Below, one piece after another: positions 1 to 6,577 of a DNA stretch of 64,000 nt. Within the stretch, counting starts at the first letter, position 1; every line of letters starts with the position of its first letter. The notes beneath the pieces were generated by a model that saw only the letters and a program-made list of their open reading frames with translations, was not told the DNA's origin and did not search any database. The position numbers and the translations under genes are program-made. This DNA is from Streptomyces mayonensis (GTDB taxonomy: Bacteria; Actinomycetota; Actinomycetes; Streptomycetales; Streptomycetaceae), in NCBI RefSeq assembly GCF_018982965.1, contig NZ_JACBYP010000038.1:1-64000 (forward strand). The letters run 5' to 3'.

Positions 1-536
1 TCGACGAGGAGGGGCAGGGGGTCGGAGGAGGTGACCAGTTCCCGCAGGGGGTGGCGGGCCAGGACCGCGTCCACCTGCGGCGTCAACGCCCCCGCCAGCC
101 GCGAGGCGGCCGGCCTGCCGTCGTCCCGCAGCGCGTCCACGGCGGCCAGCACCTCCCGCCGGTCCGCCCCGCCGGGCACGTCCGCGGCGGCCCGCTCGTA
201 CAGCCGGGCGCCCTCCTCGAGGACCAGGTCCGTGTCCATCCCTTCGGAGCGGGGGAAGAATTCGTACCAGGCGCCGTAGAGGGCGCGTTCGCGTTCGACG
301 AGGAGGGGCAGGGGGTCGGAGGAGGTGACCAGTTCCCGCAGGGGGTGGCGGGCCAGGACCGCGTCCACCTGCGGCGTCAACGCCCCCGCCAGCCGCGAGG
401 CGGCCGGCCTGCCGTCGTCCCGCAGCGCGTCCACGGCGGCCAGCACCTCCCGCCGGTCCGCCCCGCCGGGCACGTCCGCGGCGGCCCGCTCGTACAGCCG
501 GGCGCCCTCCTCGAGGACCAGGTCCGTGTCCATCCC
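1..536. repeat. Perfect direct repeat, 294-bp period, inside glgE
   Basis: Positions 1-242 and 295-536 are identical in all 242 bases. The offset is 294 bp (98 codons), so the reading frame is kept. At the junction both copies carry GGGATGGAC on the coding strand: the upstream one after CCGGC, the internal one after TCCGAA. This short shared stretch could have seeded the duplication. The first copy is cut by the window edge, so the true repeat number cannot be seen. Confidence 0.93.
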
Positions 537-944
537 CGCCGGGATCTTGATCCGCGCGTGCCGCCGCCACGTGGTGACCGGATCACTCCACGCCTCCACG
601 GTGTACGACCACCGTCCGGGCTCGCCCGCGGTGACGGTGGCTCCCCAGCGGTCGGTGCCCGGGGCCAGTTCCCGCATCGGCGTCCAGGGGCCGGGCCGTC
701 CCCGAGGGTCTCTCAGGACGACGTTGGCGGCGACCGCGTCGTGCCCCTCGCGGAACACGGTGGCGGAGACCTCGAACGACTCGCCCGTCACCGCCTTCGC
801 GGGCCGGCGCCCCCGCTGGACGACCGGGCGGACGTCCAGTACGGGGATGCGCCCGACGGCGGTGGCACCGCCCGCGGGAAGGGCCGGGGAACCCGGGGAG
901 TCCGGAACTTCGGGGGAGGCCGGCGAGTGGCGTGTGACGGGCAT
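1..944 (-). CDS. glgE: Maltosyltransferase GlgE, N-terminal part with internal duplication (runs off window)
   Basis: GlgE (GH13) transfers maltosyl units from maltose-1-phosphate onto alpha-1,4-glucan in the cytoplasm. About 314 codons are visible, starting at the ATG at 944 (MPVTRHS). The Ala/Pro-rich start is followed by VGRIPVLDVRPVVQRGRRPA, and by the N-domain segments DPRGRPGPWTPMRELAPGTD and HARIKIPAGMDTDLVLEEGA, which I recognise from S. coelicolor GlgE. The helical segment starting at MDTDLVLEEGARLYE and ending at YEFFPRSEG (98 residues) is then followed not by the expected catalytic barrel but by a second MDTDLVLEEGA copy that runs to the window edge. The underlying DNA repeats without a mismatch. 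The gene is divergent from glgP, as expected for the GlgE pathway cluster. Family assignment is secure; whether this allele is functional or mis-assembled is open. Confidence 0.9.
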   Translation of the reverse strand, partial: MPVTRHSPASPEVPDSPGSPALPAGGATAVGRIPVLDVRPVVQRGRRPAKAVTGESFEVSATVFREGHDAVAANVVLRDPRGRPGPWTPMRELAPGTDRWGATVTAGEPGRWSYTVEAWSDPVTTWRRHARIKIPAGMDTDLVLEEGARLYERAAADVPGGADRREVLAAVDALRDDGRPAASRLAGALTPQVDAVLARHPLRELVTSSDPLPLLVERERALYGAWYEFFPRSEGMDTDLVLEEGARLYERAAADVPGGADRREVLAAVDALRDDGRPAASRLAGALTPQVDAVLARHPLRELVTSSDPLPLLV

Positions 945-1340
945 GACCGCTCCTGTCCGCGTCAACGTGGGTGGGCGGATGACTCTGGGGAGATGGGTCC
1001 TGCGGTGCGCGTGCGATGCGTACCGCAGGAGCCTTCCCACTCTCTTCCGGTGGGCAATCCGGCACGGTGTTGACTACTCGTGAGTATGTCGACACGCACG
1101 GCAACCATGTCCGTCGCCTTCCCGCAAGCCGCTCCCGCAATCAGCGTTCTTCGCGACATGTGCAGCTTTCCGTGCGACCCGAAGTGCCACAAGACGACCG
1201 AGGGGGAAAGATCCGGCCATATCGACACGCCGCACGCGTTAGCCCGTCCGGCGAAAGGGGAGGAACCCGTTCAGGCCGAATCGGAGGTCTGGGGGCGAAG
1301 GCCCCGGCGACGGACACATCGCACCGGTAACGTCGTGCGG
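945..1340. other. Divergent glgE/glgP control region with an open upstream frame
   Basis: This 396-bp gap separates the glgE start from the chosen glgP start. It holds a strong inverted repeat (999-1029) and a TTGACT sequence at 1070. From 1080 onward a frame stays open into glgP and encodes, among other residues, MCSFPCDPKCHKTT. Third-position GC is visibly lower there than in glgP. I read it as leader DNA rather than coding sequence, but a small leader peptide or an N-terminal extension of GlgP is not excluded. Confidence 0.5.
999..1029. promoter_or_regulatory. 12-bp inverted repeat between glgE and glgP
   Basis: CCTGCGGTGCGC (999-1010) pairs with GCGTACCGCAGG (1018-1029) around the 7-base loop GTGCGAT, with one G-T pair as the only imperfection. 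No U-tract follows on either strand. Its place 55 bp upstream of the glgE start and about 310 bp upstream of glgP suits a shared operator better than a terminator. The regulator is unknown. Confidence 0.55.
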
Positions 1341-3959
1341 GTGAAGGCGATCCGTCGACTGACCGTCCGTCCCCATCTCCCCGACCCCCTGCGGCCGCTC
1401 AGTGATCTGGCCCGCAATCTGCGCTGGTCCTGGCACCCGGAGACCCGCGACCTGTTCCAGTCCGTCGACGCGGGGCGCTGGGCCGAGTCCGGCCGCGACC
1501 CCGTACGGCTGCTCGGCACCGTGCCGCCCGCGCGTCTCGCGGAGCTGGCCGAGGACCGGCGCTTCCTGCGCCGGCTGACCGCGGTGGCCGACGACCTCGA
1601 CCACTACCTGACCGGCGACCGCTGGTACCAGGCCCAGCCGGGCCGACTGCCCGCCGCCGTCGCCTACTTCTCGCCCGAGTTCGGCATCACCGCCGCCCTG
1701 CCCCAGTACTCCGGGGGTCTCGGCATCCTGGCCGGCGACCACCTGAAGGCGGCCAGCGACCTGGGCGTGCCGCTCGTCGGCGTGGGCCTGCTCTACCGCC
1801 ACGGCTACTTCCGCCAGTCCCTCTCGCGGGACGGCTGGCAGCAGGAGCACTACCCCGTCCTCGACCCCCACGAGCTGCCGCTGGCGCCCCTCAGGGAGAC
1901 CGACGGCACCCCCGCCCACGTCGCCCTCGCGCTGCCCGGCGGCCGGGAGCTGCGGGCCCGTGTCTGGCTGGCCCAGGTCGGCCGGGTGCCGCTGCTCCTG
2001 CTCGACTCGGACGTCGAGGAGAACGACCCCGGCGAACGCGGCGTCACCGACCGGCTCTACGGCGGCGGCAGCGAACACCGGCTCCTCCAGGAGATGCTCC
2101 TCGGCATAGGAGGTGTCCGGGCGGTACGGACGTACTGCCGGCTCACCGGCCACGCCGCGCCGGAGGTGTTCCACACCAACGAGGGCCACGCCGGTTTCCT
2201 CGGTCTGGAACGCATCGCCGAACTCTGCGACGAGGGCATGGAGTTCGGCCCGGCCCTTGAGGCGGTCCGGGCCGGGACCGTCTTCACCACCCACACCCCG
2301 GTCCCGGCCGGCATCGACCGCTTCGACCGCGAGCTGGTCGCCCGCCACTTCGGCCCCGACTCCGAACTCCCGCGCATCGACGTCGAACGCGTCCTCAGGC
2401 TCGGCATGGAGACCTACCCGGGCGGCGAGCCGAACCTCTTCAACATGGCCGTCATGGGACTGCGTCTGGCCCAGCGCGCCAACGGCGTCTCCCTGCTGCA
2501 CGGCGGCGTCAGCCGCCAGATGTTCGCCGGGCTGTGGCCCGGATTCGACGCCGAGGAGGTGCCCATCACCTCCGTCACCAACGGCGTGCACGCCCCGACC
2601 TGGGTGGCGCCCGAGGTGTTCCGGCTCGGTGCCCGGCAGATCGGCGTGCAGCGGGCCGAGGACGCGCTGAGCGTCGGCGGCTCGGACCGCTGGGACTCGG
2701 TCGCCGACATCCCCGACCAGGACATCTGGGAGCTGCGCCGCACCCTGCGCGAACAGCTCGTCGAGGAGGTGCGCGAGCGGCTGCGCGCCTCCTGGCGGCA
2801 GCGCGGCGCCGGGACGGCCGAGCTGGGCTGGATCGACGACGTCCTCGACCCGGACGTGCTCACCATCGGCTTCGCGCGGCGCGTCCCGTCGTACAAGCGC
2901 CTCACGCTGATGCTGCGCGACCGGGACCGGCTGACGGAGCTGCTGCTGCACGCCGAGCGGCCGGTCCAGATCGTCGTCGCCGGCAAGGCGCACCCGGCGG
3001 ACGACGGCGGCAAGCGGCTGGTGCAGGAGCTGGTGCGGTTCGCGGACGACGCACGGGTGCGCCACCGCATCGTGTTCCTGCCGGACTACGGCATGGCCAT
3101 GGCGCAGAAGCTCTACACGGGCTGCGACATCTGGCTGAACAACCCGCTGCGGCCCCTGGAGGCCTGCGGCACCAGCGGCATGAAGGCGGCGCTCAACGGC
3201 TGCCTCAACCTGTCGGTCCTGGACGGCTGGTGGGACGAGTGGTACCGGCCCGACTTCGGCTGGGCGATCCCCACCGCCGACGGCGCGGGCACCGACCCCG
3301 ACCGGCGCGACGCCATAGAGGCCGCCGCCCTCTACGACCTCCTGGAGCAGCGGATCACCCCGCGTTTCTACGAGCGGGGTGCGGGCGGGCTGCCCGACCG
3401 GTGGATCGAGATGGTCCGCCGGACCCTCAGCCTGCTCGGCCCGAAGGTGCTGGCGGGCCGCATGGTCCGCGAGTACGTCGAGCGGCTCTACGTCCCGGCC
3501 GCCGACGCGCACCGCGCGATGGACCCGGCCGCCGCCCGTTCGCTCGCCGAGTGGAAGTCCCGGGTGCGGGGCGCCTGGCACGGCGTCAGCGTCGACCACG
3601 TGGAGACGTCCGCCGCCGGCGCCAGCGCCGAACTCGGCAGCTCGCTCGCGCTGCGGGTGCGGGTGAACCTCGGCGAGCTCGCGCCGGAGGACGTGGAGGT
3701 GCAGGCGGTCTCCGGCCGGGTGGACTCCGAGGACCGGATCACCGACGCGTCGAAGGCGCCGCTGAAACCGGTGGGCGGGCCCGACCTGGAGGGGCGCTGG
3801 CTGTACGAGGGCCCGCTCGCCCTGGACCGCACCGGCCCCTTCGGCTACACGGTCCGCGTCCTGCCCGCGCACCGGCTGCTGGCCTCCGGCGCGGAGACGG
3901 GGCTGGTGGCGGTCCCGTCGGACGACCTGGTGCAGGGGGCGGGGCTGCTGATGCGGTGA
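1341..3959 (+). CDS. glgP: Alpha-glucan (maltodextrin) phosphorylase
   Basis: Cytoplasmic PLP enzyme of glycosyltransferase family GT35 that phosphorolyses alpha-1,4-glucans to glucose-1-phosphate. It has 872 residues from GTG 1341 (VKAIRRLTVRP), the start expected for actinobacterial homologues; an in-frame GTG lies two codons upstream. The N-terminus holds the DUF3417 region (LARNLRWSWHPETRDLF), then YFSPEFGITAALPQYSGGLG, HTNEGHAGF near residue 278, and the cofactor site GTSGMKAALNG with Lys615 as the PLP lysine, followed by NLSVLDGWWDEWY. It belongs to the short actinobacterial/Thermus-type phosphorylases rather than the 800-residue MalP type. It is divergent from glgE. GlgP consumes glycogen while GlgE builds it, so shared control is plausible. 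Confidence 0.94.
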   Translation: MKAIRRLTVRPHLPDPLRPLSDLARNLRWSWHPETRDLFQSVDAGRWAESGRDPVRLLGTVPPARLAELAEDRRFLRRLTAVADDLDHYLTGDRWYQAQPGRLPAAVAYFSPEFGITAALPQYSGGLGILAGDHLKAASDLGVPLVGVGLLYRHGYFRQSLSRDGWQQEHYPVLDPHELPLAPLRETDGTPAHVALALPGGRELRARVWLAQVGRVPLLLLDSDVEENDPGERGVTDRLYGGGSEHRLLQEMLLGIGGVRAVRTYCRLTGHAAPEVFHTNEGHAGFLGLERIAELCDEGMEFGPALEAVRAGTVFTTHTPVPAGIDRFDRELVARHFGPDSELPRIDVERVLRLGMETYPGGEPNLFNMAVMGLRLAQRANGVSLLHGGVSRQMFAGLWPGFDAEEVPITSVTNGVHAPTWVAPEVFRLGARQIGVQRAEDALSVGGSDRWDSVADIPDQDIWELRRTLREQLVEEVRERLRASWRQRGAGTAELGWIDDVLDPDVLTIGFARRVPSYKRLTLMLRDRDRLTELLLHAERPVQIVVAGKAHPADDGGKRLVQELVRFADDARVRHRIVFLPDYGMAMAQKLYTGCDIWLNNPLRPLEACGTSGMKAALNGCLNLSVLDGWWDEWYRPDFGWAIPTADGAGTDPDRRDAIEAAALYDLLEQRITPRFYERGAGGLPDRWIEMVRRTLSLLGPKVLAGRMVREYVERLYVPAADAHRAMDPAAARSLAEWKSRVRGAWHGVSVDHVETSAAGASAELGSSLALRVRVNLGELAPEDVEVQAVSGRVDSEDRITDASKAPLKPVGGPDLEGRWLYEGPLALDRTGPFGYTVRVLPAHRLLASGAETGLVAVPSDDLVQGAGLLMR

Positions 3960-4010
3960 GCGCCGGGCGACGGCGGGGAGGCGGCGGAAGTCCGTGCGGG
4001 CCGGGCGGGC

Positions 4011-4520
4011 TCAGTCCTCCTCGTCGCCGCCGCTCAGCCGCCGCAGCACCGTGCCGCAGCGTCGGGCGTAGGCGTGCTGGAAGGCGCGGGTCGCCGGACC
4101 GCCGGCCTTGGCGTACCACTTGGCGGGACGGCTGAAGGCGTGCACGGTCAGCCAGACCGTGCCGTCACCCGTGCGGTCCACCACGAAGGCCTCCTCGCCG
4201 GACTCGGGGTGGCCGTGCAGTGTGCCGTAGGCCCAGCCGGCCCGGCGGCGCTCCTCCAGGGTCCACACCACCCGGCAGGGCGCCTTGATCATCCCGGCGA
4301 GGGTGACGGTGACGTCGACACCGGGGGCGGCACGCTTGGCGTCCGCTTCGATGCCTACGCCCAGCTCCCGGTGCATCTCCCAGGTGAGCAGGGCCTCGAC
4401 CGCCCGCTGGAACACCGGTTCGCCCTCCCCGAGGCGGGTGCGTACGTTCATGGGGCGGAAGCCGGGCGGGCAGTGCCCCTGCTCGCGCGTGGCGCCGACG
4501 TCGTCGTACGTGAAGGACAT
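4011..4520 (-). CDS. DUF1990 family protein
   Basis: A 169-residue protein from ATG 4520 (MSFTYDDVGATREQG). The DUF1990 signature is visible as GFRPMNVRTRLGEGEPVFQRAVEALLTWEMHRELGV near the N-terminus and FVVDRTGDGTVWLTVHAFSRPAKWYAKAGGP near the C-terminus, both conserved in this actinobacterial and plant family. There is no signal peptide or membrane segment. The function of the family is not established. The long upstream extension of this reading frame overlaps the protease gene and is not coding. It is transcribed alone, convergent with glgP, with a strong stem-loop between it and the protease. Confidence 0.85.
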   Translation of the reverse strand: MSFTYDDVGATREQGHCPPGFRPMNVRTRLGEGEPVFQRAVEALLTWEMHRELGVGIEADAKRAAPGVDVTVTLAGMIKAPCRVVWTLEERRRAGWAYGTLHGHPESGEEAFVVDRTGDGTVWLTVHAFSRPAKWYAKAGGPATRAFQHAYARRCGTVLRRLSGGDEED

Positions 4521-4534
4521 GGGCACCAAGACTA

Positions 4535-4572
4535 GGGCGACACCCGGGAACCGCTGGTTCCGGGTGTCGCCC
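4535..4572 (-). terminator. Stem-loop terminator after the first M4 protease gene
   Basis: GGGCGACACCCGGGAACC and GGTTCCGGGTGTCGCCC form a stem of about 17 bp (one bulged C) around a GCT loop. It lies 46 bp beyond the stop codon of the protease gene ending at 4619. No U-tract, as is usual in Streptomyces. Confidence 0.75.
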
Positions 4573-4618
4573 GCCGTGTTGCCGCCGCTGTGGCCCGCGG
4601 TCGGCTCACGTCGATCGG

Positions 4619-6268
4619 TCAGCCCACGTTGATCGCGGTCCAGGCCGCGCCGACCGTCTCGTACTCCGTGCTGTCCTCGCCGTACAGGTCCGAGGCAGCG
4701 CTCAGGGTCGCCTCGCGGGCGCCCGCGTAGTCGGTCGTCGACGTCATGTACGCGGTCAGCGCCTTGTACCAGATCTGCAGGGCCTTGTCGCGGCCGATGC
4801 CGTCGACGGTGGAGCCGTCGGAGGTCGGCGAGTCGTACTCCACCCCGTCGACCGTCCGGGCCCCGCTGCCCTCGGCCAGCAGGAAGAAGAAGTGGTTGGC
4901 CGGGCCCGAGGAGTAGTGCACGTCGACGTCGCCGAGGCCGGATTCCCAGTAGTCCTTGGACGCGCCGTCCTTGCTGGGCTCGTCCATGTAACGCAGCGGC
5001 GTGCCGTCGCCGTTGATGTCGATCTGCTCGCCGATGAGGTAGTCGCCCTTGTCGACGGAGCTGTTCGCGAAGTACTCCACGCCGGTGCCGAAGATGTCGG
5101 AGGTGGCCTCGTTGAGGCCGCCGGACTCGCCGCTGTACTCGAGGCCCGCGGTGTGGGAGGTGACGCCGTGGCTCATCTCGTGCCCGGCCACGTCCAGCGA
5201 GGTGAGCGGGTTGGAGTTGTCCGTGCCGTCGCCGTACGTCATGCAGAAGCAGGCGTCCGACCAGAAGGCGTTGACGTAGTCGTCGCCGTAGTGGACGCGG
5301 GAGTAGGCGGCCTCGCCGTCGTTCTTGATGCCGCTGCGCCCGAAGCTCTCCTTGTAGAAGTCCCAGGTGACCTGGGCGCCGTAGGCGGCGTCGACGGCGG
5401 CGGTCTGGTCCTCGGGGTCGCTGGAGGCCTCGCCGGTGCCCCAGGTGTCGTCGTCGTCGGTGAACAGCGTGCCGGTGCCGTCGGTCGCACGGGCCAGGTT
5501 GTACGTCTTGTGGCCGCCCCGCTCGGTGTCGTGCATCTCGTACCCGGAGCCCGACTGCGTGGTGCCGATCTCGACCTCGCCCGAGTACAGGCTCTTGCCG
5601 GCGCCGTTCTCGATGCCCTGGTACTCGTAGAGCTTGGCGCCGGTGGCGGCGTCGGTGACGACGTGCAGTTCGTTCGGGGTGCCGTCGTCCTGGAGGCCGC
5701 CGACGACGGTCTCGTAGGCGAGGACGGGCTTGCCGTCGCCCGCCCAGATCACCTTGCGGGGCGCGGAGTCGGCCGCGGCCTTCGACGAACCGGCGTCCTC
5801 GGCGGCGGACAGCGCCTGCTGCTCGGCCTTGGCCGCCTTGACCTTCGGTGTGACGGTGGCGACCTCGATGGCGGCCTTCGTCGCCTTGGTGACGCCTCTG
5901 GTGGCGCCGGCCCCGGTCTTGTGCACGACCAGGTCGCCGCCGAGCACGGGCAGGCCGTCGTAGGTGCGCTCGTAGCGAGTGTGCACGGCGCCGTCGCGGT
6001 CCTTGACCACGTCCTTGACGACCAGCTTCTCCTTGGCGCCGAGGCCTATCTCCTGCGCCGTGGCGGTCGCCGTGTCCTGCTGCTCCTGTATGAGCGCGGT
6101 GCGGGCGCTGCCCGACAGCGTGACGGGGGCGCCCGGGAGCGCGGTCGGCGCGGCGGCGTCGGCGGCGGCGTTGCCGGCGGTCAGGCCGGTGGTGAGCATC
6201 GCCCCGGCCGCGACCGCGGTGGCGAGGACCAGTGGGGTGCGCTTGCGACGCGCGAAGTGGGAGGACAC
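4619..6268 (-). CDS. Secreted neutral zinc metalloprotease, M4 (thermolysin) family
   Basis: A 549-residue pre-pro-protease. GTG start at 6268 with GAAGGAG 5 bases upstream. A Sec-type signal (SSHFARRKRTPLVLATAVAAGAML) is followed by FTP and PepSY propeptide regions (about 60-215) and the M4 catalytic domain (about 235-549). The zinc site is HEMSH (His363, His367, catalytic Glu364), with the third ligand Glu387 in GGLNEATSD. It ends directly after the catalytic domain. It acts outside the cell on protein substrates after propeptide removal. The next upstream gene is a close paralogue with an added P domain, and the two share a 62-bp upstream element, so they are probably co-regulated duplicates. 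Confidence 0.93.
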   Translation of the reverse strand: MSSHFARRKRTPLVLATAVAAGAMLTTGLTAGNAAADAAAPTALPGAPVTLSGSARTALIQEQQDTATATAQEIGLGAKEKLVVKDVVKDRDGAVHTRYERTYDGLPVLGGDLVVHKTGAGATRGVTKATKAAIEVATVTPKVKAAKAEQQALSAAEDAGSSKAAADSAPRKVIWAGDGKPVLAYETVVGGLQDDGTPNELHVVTDAATGAKLYEYQGIENGAGKSLYSGEVEIGTTQSGSGYEMHDTERGGHKTYNLARATDGTGTLFTDDDDTWGTGEASSDPEDQTAAVDAAYGAQVTWDFYKESFGRSGIKNDGEAAYSRVHYGDDYVNAFWSDACFCMTYGDGTDNSNPLTSLDVAGHEMSHGVTSHTAGLEYSGESGGLNEATSDIFGTGVEYFANSSVDKGDYLIGEQIDINGDGTPLRYMDEPSKDGASKDYWESGLGDVDVHYSSGPANHFFFLLAEGSGARTVDGVEYDSPTSDGSTVDGIGRDKALQIWYKALTAYMTSTTDYAGAREATLSAASDLYGEDSTEYETVGAAWTAINVG

Positions 6269-6341
6269 ACAGACTCCTTCGGTGGGGGGTCCGGCCGGTG
6301 TGTGGGGGCCCGGCCGGTCGCTGCGAAGTTGTGCGGTTGGT

Positions 6342-6403
6342 GACGGAAGAGTGACATCGAAGCCGCGTACATGTCAGGAGGGCGTGATGATGTTGGCCGA
6401 AAA
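6342..6403 (-). promoter_or_regulatory. 62-bp upstream element of protease 1 (shared with protease 2)
   Basis: Aligned without gaps to 8792-8853, 44 of 62 positions agree. The conserved blocks, read on the plus strand, are GACGGAAGAGTG, TGTCAGGAG and GTTGGCCG. In the gene's direction a CTGACA is followed 18 bases later by CACTCT, a possible -35/-10 pair present in both copies. It sits 74 bp upstream of the start codon. Confidence 0.6.
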
Positions 6404-6507
6404 CCGATGCCGGGGCGGGTGTTGCGGGAATGTGAAGACGCGTGACCTCGGTCAAGTGCCAACAAGACGGGGGCAATCAGCTGGCAAAAAACCGGCGGAC
6501 ATGGAGA

Positions 6508-6548
6508 GGGCGCCGCCCCGGAGGAGTCGAACCTCCGGGACGGCGCCC
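6508..6548 (-). terminator. Stem-loop terminator after the second M4 protease, with T-arm-like loop
   Basis: GGGCGCCGCCCCGGAGG and CCTCCGGGACGGCGCCC pair around AGTCGAA, 29 bp past the stop at 6578. Read in the gene's direction the apex is GGAGGTTCGACTCCTCC, which copies a tRNA T-arm (GGTTCGANTCC), but the rest of a tRNA is missing. Confidence 0.75.
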
Positions 6549-6577
6549 CGACTTGGGCGGCACGCCCGTCGGCCGGC

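Noticed and set aside
1239..3872. Long antisense reading frame opposite glgP (877 codons)
   Set aside because: Shadow of the GC-biased third position of glgP; no domain and an atypical Arg/Gly/Val composition.
1080..3959. GlgP translated from 1080
   Set aside because: The extra 87 codons have poor codon bias and do not resemble known GlgP N-termini; GTG 1341 fits the family start.
6508..6548. Possible tRNA gene
   Set aside because: Only the T-arm consensus is present; no D or anticodon arm and no CCA-side acceptor pairing. It is better explained as a terminator.
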